A DNA stretch of 41,278 nt from JAHHUA01 sp036635475 (GCA_036635475.1 JAVWQH010000019.1:1-41278), one strand, 5' to 3'; counted from the first letter of the stretch, positions 7,948 to 16,453 are shown. Notes: generated by a model not told the origin, from the sequence alone. Numbers and translations are program-made.

Positions 7948-9282
7948 ATGCCAAAAAACAAATCAACGCAGCTTAACACGCAAGCAGTCACCCCGCAAAA
8001 CGAAGTTATCTTGCCAAACGAACCAAAAAGACTGTTCAATAAAAACTTTGTCTTAATGCTTCAAGGTAACGCAATTTCCGCATTCGGTGATGTTTTATAC
8101 AGTGTTGCCATTGGATATTTTGTCTACACTTCCACAGGCTCGGAAGCTTTAATGGGTATTTTCACGTCAATCGGAATGTTTATGTCAATGTTTTTATCTC
8201 CAATAACAGGCTCTTTGGTTGACCGTATCGACAGGAAAATTGTGGTTGTTGGAATGGACGCATTTCGTGGATTTTTGATGCTTTTAATCGGTTATTTGGC
8301 TTTAAATAACCATCTTAATACAAATCTGCTGGTTGTTTTCACTGTTTTAATTTCCTTTTCAAATTTGCTCTTTCGCCCAGCCGCAAGCACAATAATGTTG
8401 GATATTGTTCCAAAAAAAGATTTTGTTCAAGCAAACTCAATCGTATCGGCAGGATATAGCGTCATTGATATGATTAGCCGAGGAATAAGCGGATATTTGC
8501 TTGTTTATGTTGGTGTTGGAGAGCTTATTATTTTCAACGGAATTTCTTTTTTAATAAGTGCATTAACTGAATATTTTATCGCTGTCCCACGCACTCCAAA
8601 ACAAGGCTCAAAAATCAGCGTAAAAAATATCTGCCTTGACCTTGTAGATGGTTTCAAAACAATTATTACTATGAAAGGTTTGAACTCAATCTTTTTTTCA
8701 GCTATATTTATTAATTTTTTTCTTCAGGGTTTATTTTCACTTTTGCTTGTTTTCACAACTCAAAAAGGGTTTAGCGTAGAAAGCTATGGGCTTATGATGT
8801 CCTTTTCTTCTTTTGGCGGACTCTTGGGTGCGATATTAATATCCTCTTGGAAAATGCCTAATAAACAGCGTCCGATAGTCTTTGTAGGCTCATTTATTTT
8901 GTCGCTAATCACTTGTGCAATCTCTTTGTACAGCAACAACGTCATTGTAACTTCTGTATTTTTCTTAATTTGTCAATTTTTTATGACAATCGGAAATATG
9001 CTGCTTAATGCAAGTTTTATGCTTTTAATTCCCGCAGATAAGCGAGCAACAGTTTTGGGCTTTCTCCAATCCAGCTGTATTGGCGGAGGAGCATTGTCCA
9101 CAGTTTTCTATGGTGCATTTTCGGAAATTTACCCAATTGCAACCCTTGGAATAATCGGTTCAATCCTTGCAGTAATTCCCATTGCCCTCATATCAATGGA
9201 CAAACACCTGCTCAAAATAATTGCTGACAGCGGAATTTCCCAAAAAGATGAAGGTGAAAAACCTGAGGAAAGTAATGCTTAG
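7948..9282 (+). CDS. Major facilitator superfamily transporter
   Basis: 444 residues with a polar 30-residue N-terminus followed by about twelve hydrophobic segments, the normal size and layout of an MFS exporter. The segment SPITGSLVDRIDRKIVVVGMD (about residues 88-108) is the loop 2-3 signature (G-x3-D-R-x-x-R-K) of this superfamily, and FRPAASTIMLDIVPKKDFVQANSI is typical of the MFS_3 efflux group. The C-terminus is charged and cytoplasmic. It is followed after 9 bp by a regulator gene in the same direction, forming a two-gene unit. Substrate cannot be read from sequence; drug or siderophore export is the usual role of this subgroup. Confidence 0.8.
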   Translation: MPKNKSTQLNTQAVTPQNEVILPNEPKRLFNKNFVLMLQGNAISAFGDVLYSVAIGYFVYTSTGSEALMGIFTSIGMFMSMFLSPITGSLVDRIDRKIVVVGMDAFRGFLMLLIGYLALNNHLNTNLLVVFTVLISFSNLLFRPAASTIMLDIVPKKDFVQANSIVSAGYSVIDMISRGISGYLLVYVGVGELIIFNGISFLISALTEYFIAVPRTPKQGSKISVKNICLDLVDGFKTIITMKGLNSIFFSAIFINFFLQGLFSLLLVFTTQKGFSVESYGLMMSFSSFGGLLGAILISSWKMPNKQRPIVFVGSFILSLITCAISLYSNNVIVTSVFFLICQFFMTIGNMLLNASFMLLIPADKRATVLGFLQSSCIGGGALSTVFYGAFSEIYPIATLGIIGSILAVIPIALISMDKHLLKIIADSGISQKDEGEKPEESNA

Positions 9283-9291
9283 AGGTAATAA

Positions 9292-10398
9292 ATGAAAATT
9301 ATATTTGATAAACAAAACTATAAATCCGGCGAGATAATTAATTTGCTGATTATGTGCCGCTGTCAATCATTTTACAAAGAGCGTTTAGTTGACGTTGGAT
9401 TAAAAGAAAATAAAGACATAAGCGACTTAATAAACAAGTTGATTAAACACGTTGATACAGAAAATTTTGCCTACAAATTTTTGTTTACACTATATGATAA
9501 CTACTGTTTTTGCGTCAACTTCGTAAACTACAAAGTTTTGTTTGGCACAGAAAAACTCGAAACTGTTGAAGATTACATTGCTTTTTTCAAAAATATTGAC
9601 CATGAAAAAATTGTTGCAGAGTTTATTTTATCAATTTCACATTTTTTTGAATTGCAAGAAAATTTTCTTGATAAGACGTATTTTGAAGAAGTAAGCAAAA
9701 AAGTATTAGAAGAAGCAAAACAGCTTATTTCCAATAAAGATTACCTTTTTGAGTATGTTGAAAAGTTGGAGTTTGACGACGAAACAAAATGGAATATAAT
9801 AAAGTTTCTGCAAAACCCTCAATCCTACTACGACGAAATTGTTACTATATTGGAAAAACTATCGCCATACTATAAAAAGGAAATTGCAAAGTTTGACAGG
9901 AAAATCAATGAATTTTGCGATGAATTGCTGGATAAAATCAATACAATGGGTATAGAATGTATAACTGATTACGTTCTGGATAATATTGACCTCTCAAAAT
10001 ACGATACAATTCTGATTACGCCCTCTTGCCTTTCAAATTATTGCCTTTCCCTCAACGCTTTTTCCAACATTCTCTATATAACTATCGGGATTGACACTGA
10101 CGAATATTTGAAAACAAGAGCCGCCAAAACTAATGTTGAAGCGAACCTCAATATTTTGAAAGTCATCAGCGACCCTATCAAGTTCAAAATCATCACTCAA
10201 CTTCAAAAAAAAGACTTGTTCGGCAAGGAAATTTGTGAATTATCGGGCATCAGCAAATCCCTTTTGTCCTATCATATTGATGCTTTAGCGGTGAATAATA
10301 TTGTCACTTTCAAACAAGAAGGCACAAAAATTTATTATTCCTTGAATAAATCAACAATTGAAACTGCTATGAATGCCATTTTAAATGAACTGATATAG
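9292..10398 (+). CDS. ArsR-family winged-helix regulator with long N-terminal domain
   Basis: 368 residues, ATG preceded by AGAGGTAATAA. The C-terminal 85 residues hold a canonical ArsR winged helix: NILKVISDPIKFKIITQL, then GKEICELSGISKSLLSYHID (recognition helix) and the wing TFKQEGTKIYYSLN. No metal-binding CxC motif is seen. The first 280 residues are a charged helical domain I do not recognise, unlike the usual 100-residue ArsR proteins, and they may sense a ligand. It probably represses its own operon through the dyad at 7854-7879. The gene ends 10 bp before a terminator shared with the convergent gene. Confidence 0.75.
   Translation: MKIIFDKQNYKSGEIINLLIMCRCQSFYKERLVDVGLKENKDISDLINKLIKHVDTENFAYKFLFTLYDNYCFCVNFVNYKVLFGTEKLETVEDYIAFFKNIDHEKIVAEFILSISHFFELQENFLDKTYFEEVSKKVLEEAKQLISNKDYLFEYVEKLEFDDETKWNIIKFLQNPQSYYDEIVTILEKLSPYYKKEIAKFDRKINEFCDELLDKINTMGIECITDYVLDNIDLSKYDTILITPSCLSNYCLSLNAFSNILYITIGIDTDEYLKTRAAKTNVEANLNILKVISDPIKFKIITQLQKKDLFGKEICELSGISKSLLSYHIDALAVNNIVTFKQEGTKIYYSLNKSTIETAMNAILNELI
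10343..10360 (+). repeat. 18-bp direct repeat, copy 2
   Basis: TGAATAAATCAACAATTG inside the coding sequence of the ArsR-type regulator (SLNKSTIE), identical to the copy at 7714-7731. See that entry for interpretation. Confidence 0.6.
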
Positions 10399-10400
10399 CA

Positions 10401-10458
10401 AAAAAATAAGGCTTGAAATAAACGTCTGAGTATCGTTTATTTCAAGCCTGTTTGATTT
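10401..10458. terminator. Bidirectional intrinsic terminator
   Basis: A perfect 16-bp stem, AGGCTTGAAATAAACG at 10409-10424 and its complement at 10434-10449, with a 9-base loop. An A-run precedes it and a T-rich run follows, so it can end transcription from both the regulator gene (plus) and the convergent metallophosphoesterase gene (minus). Confidence 0.9.
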
Positions 10459-11138
10459 TATTTTTTCTTGTTGTTTGCTGCAACAATCTCTCTAAATGTT
10501 GCCACATAACTTATAGGGATAACCTTGTCAAGATGATAGCAGCCGAAAAACCACTTGTCAAATTGAATGTTTTTTGACATATACCCTAATAAATTTGCGA
10601 GTAAATTAGAAGTTCTTGTTTCTTTTTTGTCCAATGAAAGTTCAATTTTTGGGGGCGCTTCGTGGGTTATAATGTAGTCAACTCTGTCATCAAATAGCTT
10701 CAAATTTTCTATTGCAAATTTGACTTCTTCGGCGTTTGGGATTTCCTCCGCCCACCAAGTTTTTCCCAAAATTCGACTGTCATCATCGTCACTTTCACCG
10801 CCGCCGAAAGCGAAAACACGTTTTTCATCAAAGCTGTAAATACAGCCTCTTCTCAAGTGAAAAAGTCTGCCCGAGATTTTGTGTGCCTTTTCTCCGCCAA
10901 CTTCCTCAAGAGGATATTGGGAGATTTTTTCAATATTATCGTGAGTCCCCTCCACAAAAAGAGTGGTGAACCTGCGTTTTCCAATCCATTTAAGAATTTT
11001 CTCTTCCTCTTTTGAGCCGTCCCAAATAAACCCAAAATCGCCGCAAATAATAAGAAAATCCTTCTTTTTCAAAGCACGAATTTCATTTGTTTTAAATCTG
11101 TTTATATCGCCATGAGTATCTCCTGTTACATATATCAT
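10458..11138 (-). CDS. Calcineurin-like metallophosphoesterase
   Basis: 226 residues from the ATG at 11138, chosen because AAGGAGC lies just upstream and the protein then opens directly with the first metal motif MIYVTGDTHGD. Further motifs in order are GDFGFIWDG, EGTHDN and ITHEAPP, with a GGGESDDD loop in between. These bind two metal ions in this superfamily. The third motif reads GTHDN where most members have GNHD/E, so the bridging Asn is replaced by Thr, which may alter activity. Monocistronic; a TATAAT-like box lies at 11169-11174. Substrate unknown. Confidence 0.8.
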   Translation of the reverse strand: MIYVTGDTHGDINRFKTNEIRALKKKDFLIICGDFGFIWDGSKEEEKILKWIGKRRFTTLFVEGTHDNIEKISQYPLEEVGGEKAHKISGRLFHLRRGCIYSFDEKRVFAFGGGESDDDDSRILGKTWWAEEIPNAEEVKFAIENLKLFDDRVDYIITHEAPPKIELSLDKKETRTSNLLANLLGYMSKNIQFDKWFFGCYHLDKVIPISYVATFREIVAANNKKK

Positions 11139-11168
11139 AAAAAGCTCCTTATCCGCAATAATATTAAC

Positions 11169-11174
11169 ATTATA
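11169..11174 (-). promoter_or_regulatory. -10 box of the metallophosphoesterase gene
   Basis: TATAAT on the minus strand, 31 bases upstream of the ATG. The -35 match (TTTATT, 16 bases away) is poor, so this is a tentative promoter. Confidence 0.35.
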
Positions 11175-11346
11175 GTACTTTAATTTTCGGAATAAATTTG
11201 TTATAATTAAACGTAAGATTTTGTTAAAGTTAATAAGCTTCCGAACCATTCTTTAATAATCGTGCAAGCCGTATTACCTTATGATACAATAATTTTGGTA
11301 ATATTGCAAAGTTTAATTTTTTTCGTTTAAGATAGGAGAGAGCAAT

Positions 11347-12525
11347 TTGAAAAAGCGGTTTTTTTCATTTTTAACAGCATTCGTTATTTTAGTTTCAGTC
11401 ATCACACCAATTGAATCATTTGCAGCATCAACTTCAAAATACACTCCACCCTTTGAACTTGATGCAAAGGGCGTTTTTTTGATAAATACCGATACTAATG
11501 AGGTAATTTACGAGAAAAATTCCAGCGAAAAGATGTATCCGGCATCAACAACAAAGATTATGACAGCAATTCTTGCCCTTGAGCTTGTTCCCGACTTGGA
11601 ACATACTGAAGTCACAATGAAATCCTATATTCAAAATGAAATGTACATNNNNNNNNNNNNNNNNNNNNNNNNNNNNNNNNNNNNNNNNNNNNNNNNNNNN
11701 NNNNNNNNNNNNNNNNNNNNNNNNNNNNNNNNNNNNNNNNNNNNNNNNTATGATATGTATTTAATCGCAAAATACGCAATGCAAAATCCCACATTTGTGA
11801 AAATTGTCAACACAACTTCCTATGATGGAGGCCCTACAAATATCCACGATACTTTGCAATGGAACGGCACTAACTCTATGATAAAGAAGTCCTCCCAGTA
11901 CTATTCCCCCTATGTCAGCGGCATTAAAACAGGTACAACTGAAGAAGCTGGCGGTTGTTTTATCTCCTCAGCCTCAAAAGACGGCTATAATTATATGATG
12001 GTTATGATGGGTTGTCCCACCGAACTTGTGAATGAACAAAACGTGAGATTTTACGAAACAAAAAAGCTTTACGATTGGGTTTTCACAACGTTTAAAGTTA
12101 AAACCATTATGGAAAAGGGAGAAATACTGGCTGAAACAGGATTAAGGTTAGCTAGGGACAGCAAAAAAGACCATATTAAGCTAATGAGTGGAGATCGGAT
12201 AACTGCATTAGTTCCCGATGAAATTGATGTAACCAGTGTCACCACAACATTTGAAGTTCCAAAAATGGTGAACTCGCCTGTTAAAAAGGGAGATCTCATA
12301 GGTTCTGCAAGCTTTATTCTTGCAGGTGAAACAATTGGAAGTGTTCCCCTTGTTGCCGCCGAAAACATTGAAGCCAGTACAATTAAAATATATCTGGACA
12401 ATGCTTTAAGTCTTACAGAAACATTCTGGTTTAAATTTGTGATTATTTTTGTAGTAACAATTATCATTTCCTATTCGATTTTAGCAATATTGCAAAATAA
12501 GCGCAGTAAACGAACATACAAATAA
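11347..12525 (+). CDS. D-alanyl-D-alanine carboxypeptidase (penicillin-binding protein 5/6 type), interrupted by assembly gap
   Basis: TTG start after AGGAGAGAGCAAT. A signal peptide (residues 1-27, cleaved near SFAAS) is followed by the serine transpeptidase-fold domain: SxxK motif STTK (67-70) and the KTG motif in SGIKTGTTEEAGG. The C-terminal domain ends in a hydrophobic segment (FVIIFVVTIIISYSILAIL) and basic tail, a membrane anchor. The enzyme removes the terminal D-Ala from peptidoglycan stem peptides. The SxN motif and surrounding roughly 80 residues are hidden by 100 Ns at 11649-11748. The frame is kept only because 300 coding bases precede and the N count is arbitrary. Probably an intact gene. 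Confidence 0.85.
   Translation: MKKRFFSFLTAFVILVSVITPIESFAASTSKYTPPFELDAKGVFLINTDTNEVIYEKNSSEKMYPASTTKIMTAILALELVPDLEHTEVTMKSYIQNEMYXXXXXXXXXXXXXXXXXXXXXXXXXXXXXXXXXXYDMYLIAKYAMQNPTFVKIVNTTSYDGGPTNIHDTLQWNGTNSMIKKSSQYYSPYVSGIKTGTTEEAGGCFISSASKDGYNYMMVMMGCPTELVNEQNVRFYETKKLYDWVFTTFKVKTIMEKGEILAETGLRLARDSKKDHIKLMSGDRITALVPDEIDVTSVTTTFEVPKMVNSPVKKGDLIGSASFILAGETIGSVPLVAAENIEASTIKIYLDNALSLTETFWFKFVIIFVVTIIISYSILAILQNKRSKRTYK
11649..11748. other. Assembly gap (100 N)
   Basis: Exactly 100 Ns, the conventional length for a gap of unknown size. By comparison with DacF-type proteins, about 80 residues are missing between the MKSYIQNEMY and YDMYLIAKYAM segments, so the true gap is probably about 240 bp. 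Confidence 0.95.
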
Positions 12526-12575
12526 TATATGTAATATAATTGTAACATTTTCGTAATCACTTTAGTACTGATTTT

Positions 12576-12584
12576 TGTTATAAT
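12576..12584 (+). promoter_or_regulatory. Extended -10 promoter of the sortase gene
   Basis: TGTTATAAT, a TGn-TATAAT extended -10 element, lies 33 bases before the TTG start of the sortase gene. No good -35 box is seen, as is common for extended -10 promoters. Confidence 0.5.
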
Positions 12585-12616
12585 TTTATTGATAATGTTG
12601 AAAAGAGGTATAAACT

Positions 12617-13411
12617 TTGAATAAGTTAAATAAAAAAATTATGTGTGCTGCCTTGGCATTGACACTTGCAGTTGTTTCAACTCCATCAGTTTCCCTACGT
12701 TCCAATGCTGCCGGTTTTGACCCAAAGTCAGTTGGCGGAACAGGTTCAAACAGTATTCCTGCTTGGAAAGAGATTAATGATGATGTAATCGGCTGGTTCA
12801 AAATCCCCGGAACAAATGTCAATTGGCCTGTAGTAGTTGGCAAGAGCAATCTTTATTACAACAATCTTGGCTACCTAAAAAACAAAGATAAAAACGGTGT
12901 TATTTGGGCAGACAGTGACACAAAATTCGGCACAAAAAAAGAGATTTCCAAAAATACAGTTCTCTACGGACACAACTGGACTAATTACACCGCTAACCCT
13001 AATGTAACTAAAGAAGAGGACTTGATGTTTGCACAAGTTGCAGCATTCCACCATCTTGATTTCGCACAAAAAACCCCTTATATGCACTACTCAACTGAAA
13101 ACGAGAATATGACTTGGAAAGTTTTCGCAGCATTCTACACAGAAATTGGCTTTAACTACAATCTATCCGACCCTGACGACAAAACATTTCAAGCAATATT
13201 GGACGAGGCACGTGCAAAGAGCCGTCACGACTATGACGTTGATGTAAACACCAATGATAAAATCATCACATTGTCAACTTGCACAAGAACTTATGGTTCA
13301 AGAAATGACCAAAGATTTGTTGTTATGGCAAGACTTATGAGAGATGGCGAAAAAATCGAAGAAGTGAAGATAACTGAAAACAAAGACTTCACTCCACCAA
13401 AATTCAAGTAA
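12617..13411 (+). CDS. Class B sortase
   Basis: 264 residues with a TTG start behind AGAGGTATAAACT. Residues 1-31 form a signal peptide or uncleaved anchor (ALALTLAVVSTPSVSL). The catalytic domain has the class B layout: IPGTNVNWPVV (64-74), His119 in LYGHN, Cys222 in ITLSTCT and Arg233 in RNDQRFVVMAR, giving the His-Cys-Arg triad. Sortases join LPxTG-like or NPQTN-like motifs of secreted proteins to peptidoglycan. No substrate protein is encoded in the window. It sits 91 bp after the carboxypeptidase gene, so both cell-wall enzymes may be co-regulated, although it has its own promoter. Confidence 0.9.
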   Translation: MNKLNKKIMCAALALTLAVVSTPSVSLRSNAAGFDPKSVGGTGSNSIPAWKEINDDVIGWFKIPGTNVNWPVVVGKSNLYYNNLGYLKNKDKNGVIWADSDTKFGTKKEISKNTVLYGHNWTNYTANPNVTKEEDLMFAQVAAFHHLDFAQKTPYMHYSTENENMTWKVFAAFYTEIGFNYNLSDPDDKTFQAILDEARAKSRHDYDVDVNTNDKIITLSTCTRTYGSRNDQRFVVMARLMRDGEKIEEVKITENKDFTPPKFK

Positions 13412-13427
13412 ACTCTAATGAAATAAT

Positions 13428-13470
13428 ATAAACTCTGAATGTTGATTATGACATTCGGAGTTTATTTTTT
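13428..13470 (+). terminator. Intrinsic terminator of the sortase gene
   Basis: A 15-bp stem with one G-T pair (ATAAACTCTGAATGT at 13428-13442, ACATTCGGAGTTTAT at 13451-13465) followed by TTTTTT. Confidence 0.85.
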
Positions 13471-13496
13471 TGGCTTATAATAAATATTGGGATAGC

Positions 13497-13530
13497 AAAA
13501 GAGCCTGTCTTAAAGACAAGCTCTTTTTAT
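13497..13530. terminator. Terminator of the ribosomal cluster (behind rplQ)
   Basis: Near-perfect stem, AAAAGAGCCTGTCTT at 13497-13511 and AAGACAAGCTCTTTT at 13513-13527, with T-runs on both sides. It ends the minus-strand S10-spc-alpha transcript 20 bases after rplQ and can also stop plus-strand transcription coming from the sortase gene. Confidence 0.85.
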
Positions 13531-13550
13531 TTATAAACTTGATAATTAGT

Positions 13551-13895
13551 TTATTGGATAAGCTCGATAATAGCCATCTCAGCTGCGTCACCACGGCGAG
13601 GACCTATTTTAACGATACGAGTGTAACCACCGCTTCTCTCCTTAAACTTAGGAGAGATTTCGTCGAATAGCTTCTTAGCCACGTCTTCTTTAGTGATATA
13701 AGAATATACCTGACGCTTGGAGTGGAGATCGTCTTGCTTAGCCTTAGTAATCATCTTCTCAGTCATTGCACGAACTTCTTTAGCTCTTGTTACAGTTGTT
13801 TCAATCCTGCCATTTTCAAGCAAGAAAGTAACCATTGCTCTAAGCATAGCAGTTCTGTGGCTAGTAGCTCTACCGAGTTTTCTGGTACCTGGCAT
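13551..13895 (-). CDS. rplQ: 50S ribosomal protein L17 (bL17)
   Basis: 114 residues, normal length for the bacterial protein. Begins MPGTRKLGRATSHRTAMLRAM, the hallmark N-terminus, and ends in GPRRGDAAEMAIIELI. It binds 23S rRNA near the exit tunnel. Last gene of the cluster, 38 bp after rpoA, and followed by the terminator at 13497-13530. Ribosome site AAAGGAGTGAAATACT before the ATG. Confidence 0.97.
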   Translation of the reverse strand: MPGTRKLGRATSHRTAMLRAMVTFLLENGRIETTVTRAKEVRAMTEKMITKAKQDDLHSKRQVYSYITKEDVAKKLFDEISPKFKERSGGYTRIVKIGPRRGDAAEMAIIELIQ

Positions 13896-13933
13896 AGTAT
13901 TTCACTCCTTTTACCTGTGCATTAGGAAATAAA

Positions 13934-14890
13934 TTATTCTTCTTCCCCACTTAGGTTAAAACCTAATGATTCCAACTTAGCAATAACTTCTTCAAGAGAT
14001 TTCTTTCCGAGGTTTCTAACTTTCATCATTTCGTCTGGGGATTTGTTGATAAGGTCGTTAACAGTGTTAACGCCCGCTCTCTTTAGACAGTTAAATGCAC
14101 GAACAGATAAGTCAAGCTCTTCAATGGTCATCTCAAGTGCTTTTTCCTTACCATCGTCCTCATTATGCTCGAGGATTTCTGTGGCTGCCACATCGTCAGA
14201 AAGTTCTACGAAGTGGTTGAGTTGTCTATTGAGGATCTTGGCAGACAGGCTGACAGCTTCCTTAGCGGAAATTGTTCCGTCAGTCCAAACTTCTAGAGTT
14301 AACTTATCGTAGTCTGTTATCTGTTCAACTCTTGTATTTTCAACAAAGTAGTTTACTTTTAGAACGGGAGTATAGATGCTGTCAACGGCAAGGGTATCAA
14401 CAGGAGTTTTGTCGTCAAAATTATGTCTGTTTTTATCAGCAGAAACATAACCTTGACCTCTGTCGATGACGATTTCCATATTAAGCTTAGCTCCCACTCC
14501 CAAAGTAGCAATGTGCATACTTGGTTCTAATATCTGCACGGATTCATGTGGCTCGATTGTAGCTGCAGTAACTTCGCCTTCGCCCTCAGCTCTAATATAA
14601 AGAGTTACGGGTTCGTCGGAGTCAAGCTTCGCAGCTAATCCCTTCATATTGAGGACAATTTCAGTAACGTCCTCTTTAACTCCGGGAATTGTGGAGAATT
14701 CGTGCACAATACCGTCAATTCTGATTGACTTGACAGCTACACCAGGAAGCGAGGAGAGCAACACACGCCTTAGGCTGTTGCCTAGTGTTGTACCAAAGCC
14801 TCTATCTAACGGTTCTGCAATAAACTTTCCGTACGTACCGTCAGGTTTAAGTTCAGCCGTTTCAATCTTTGGCTCAATAATTTTTACCAT
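13934..14890 (-). CDS. rpoA: DNA-directed RNA polymerase subunit alpha
   Basis: 318 residues from the ATG at 14890, which has AAGGAGGG directly upstream. An in-frame codon 57 bases earlier would add a non-homologous tail. The N-terminal assembly domain (residues 1-230) includes GFGTTLGNSLRRVLLSSLPG, the conserved dimerisation motif. An acidic linker (HNEDDGKEKALE) leads to the C-terminal domain with LDLSVRAFNCLKRAG and NLGKKSLEEV, which contacts UP elements and activators. Co-transcribed with rpsD and rplQ, as in other bacteria. UP-like A-tracts lie upstream of the S10 promoter, a plausible target. Confidence 0.97.
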   Translation of the reverse strand: MVKIIEPKIETAELKPDGTYGKFIAEPLDRGFGTTLGNSLRRVLLSSLPGVAVKSIRIDGIVHEFSTIPGVKEDVTEIVLNMKGLAAKLDSDEPVTLYIRAEGEGEVTAATIEPHESVQILEPSMHIATLGVGAKLNMEIVIDRGQGYVSADKNRHNFDDKTPVDTLAVDSIYTPVLKVNYFVENTRVEQITDYDKLTLEVWTDGTISAKEAVSLSAKILNRQLNHFVELSDDVAATEILEHNEDDGKEKALEMTIEELDLSVRAFNCLKRAGVNTVNDLINKSPDEMMKVRNLGKKSLEEVIAKLESLGFNLSGEEE

Positions 14891-14959
14891 AAAAACCCTC
14901 CTTGTTGGGCAGAAATAAATCCGCCGTTTCTGTTCGCATTCCCACACTGTTTAAAAGCA

Positions 14960-15601
14960 TTACTTACTGTAAAGCTCGACGATTAAATGCTCTTCAACAT
15001 CAATGTCGATGTCTTCTCTGTTAGGAAGACGATTAACTTTGCCTGTAAATGCAGCTTTATCGCATTCTAACCACATAGGAACTGGTCTTGCGGAACAAGA
15101 TTCCATAATAGCTTTAATCTTATCAGATTGTCTGCTGGAATCAGCAACGCTAACAACGTCGCCTTCTTTACAAAGGTAAGATGGGATATCAACTTTGTTA
15201 CCATTAACAGTAAAGTGGCCGTGACCAACAAGTTGTCTAGCTTCTTTTCTTGAAGAAGAGAAACCTAGTCTATAAACGATATTATCCAAACGGCTTTCAG
15301 CAATTCTCAAAAGGTTTTCACCGGTGATACCTTCTTTATGCTCAGCCATTTCAAAATATTTGTAGAATTGACCTTCTTGCATGCCGTAGAAACGCTTAGC
15401 AGATTGCTTAGCTCTAAGCTGTAGACCATACTCAGAAATCTTCTTACGAGAAGCTCCGTGTTGGCCCGGTGCAGTTGGACGACCTGCTTGAGCACGTCTA
15501 TCAAGAGCACATTTGTCAGAGTAGCATCTTTCGCCTTTGAGGAACAATTTCTTGCCCTCTCGGCGGCATTGTCTACAAGCTGGACCTGTATATCTTGCCA
15601 T
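14960..15601 (-). CDS. rpsD: 30S ribosomal protein S4 (uS4), zinc-binding form
   Basis: 213 residues. The N-terminus carries four cysteines (9, 12, 26, 31; CRQC and CYSDKC), the C+ zinc form of S4. The S4 RNA-binding domain is seen at SRLDNIVYRLGFSSSRKEAR followed by LVGHGHFTVNG. S4 nucleates 30S assembly on the 5' domain of 16S rRNA. In Bacillus subtilis rpsD stands alone and is autoregulated. Here it sits inside the alpha operon between rpsK and rpoA, the arrangement common in Clostridia. Confidence 0.97.
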   Translation of the reverse strand: MARYTGPACRQCRREGKKLFLKGERCYSDKCALDRRAQAGRPTAPGQHGASRKKISEYGLQLRAKQSAKRFYGMQEGQFYKYFEMAEHKEGITGENLLRIAESRLDNIVYRLGFSSSRKEARQLVGHGHFTVNGNKVDIPSYLCKEGDVVSVADSSRQSDKIKAIMESCSARPVPMWLECDKAAFTGKVNRLPNREDIDIDVEEHLIVELYSK

Positions 15602-15628
15602 GTTATTACACCTCCTGATATAAAAAAC

Positions 15629-16030
15629 TTATACGCGTCTTCTCTTTGGTGGGCGGCAGCCGTTGTGTGGAATAGGGGTAACGTCTTTAATCAGTGTAAC
15701 TGTAAGACCAGTAGCCTCTAATGCACGAATAGCAGCCTCACGACCAGCTCCAGGACCTTTAACGTAAACTTCAACAGTTTTTAGTCCGTGTTCCATAGCA
15801 GCATTTGTTGCAGTTTCAGCAGCAGATTGAGCTGCGAAAGGAGTGGACTTTCTTGAACCTCTAAAGCCAAGACCTCCGGCACTTGCCCAAGAAATAGCAT
15901 TTCCTTGGGTGTCGGAAATAGTAACTATTGTGTTATTAAAGGTTGATTGGATATGAACAACGCCGCGTTCAATGTTTTTACGTTCACGACGACGTGTACG
16001 AGTGGCTTTTTTTGGAGTAGCTTTTGCCAT
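15629..16030 (-). CDS. rpsK: 30S ribosomal protein S11 (uS11)
   Basis: 133 residues. It contains GVVHIQSTFNNTIVTISDTQ and the conserved ending IKDVTPIPHNGCRPPKRRRV. S11 forms part of the 30S platform at the Shine-Dalgarno helix. Start ATG at 16030 behind GGAGGGATAGTGAG. Packed between rpsM and rpsD. Confidence 0.97.
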   Translation of the reverse strand: MAKATPKKATRTRRRERKNIERGVVHIQSTFNNTIVTISDTQGNAISWASAGGLGFRGSRKSTPFAAQSAAETATNAAMEHGLKTVEVYVKGPGAGREAAIRALEATGLTVTLIKDVTPIPHNGCRPPKRRRV

Positions 16031-16048
16031 CTCACTATCCCTCCCTAA

Positions 16049-16417
16049 TTACTTTTTCTTATTTGCGATTGTTTTCTTCGGGCCTTTTCTTGTACGAGCG
16101 TTTGTCTTAGTACGTTGACCTCTTACAGGCAATCCTCTTCTATGACGAACTCCTCTATAGCATCCGATTTCAACAAGTCTTTTAATGTCCATAGCAGTGG
16201 CTCTTCTCAAGTCACCTTCAACTTGAACATTTTTGTCAATGTATTCTCTAAGCTTAGAAACTTCGTCTTCAGTCAAATCGTTAACTCTTGTTTCAGGTTT
16301 AACGCCTGTTGAAGCCAATATTTCCATAGCTGTTTTGCGACCTATACCTAAAATATAGGTAAGTCCTATTTCAACTCGCTTATCTCTAGGCAAGTCTACA
16401 CCAGCAATACGTGCCAT
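16049..16417 (-). CDS. rpsM: 30S ribosomal protein S13 (uS13)
   Basis: 122 residues: MARIAGVDLPRDKRVEIGLT start, the helix-hairpin-helix YILGIGRKTA, and the basic C-terminal tail RGQRTKTNARTRKGPKKTI. S13 contacts the P-site tRNA and the 50S subunit. First gene after rpmJ and the usual start of the alpha segment. Confidence 0.97.
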   Translation of the reverse strand: MARIAGVDLPRDKRVEIGLTYILGIGRKTAMEILASTGVKPETRVNDLTEDEVSKLREYIDKNVQVEGDLRRATAMDIKRLVEIGCYRGVRHRRGLPVRGQRTKTNARTRKGPKKTIANKKK

Positions 16418-16453
16418 ACTTTTGTTGCACCTCCATTTATAGGTTTTGCACTG

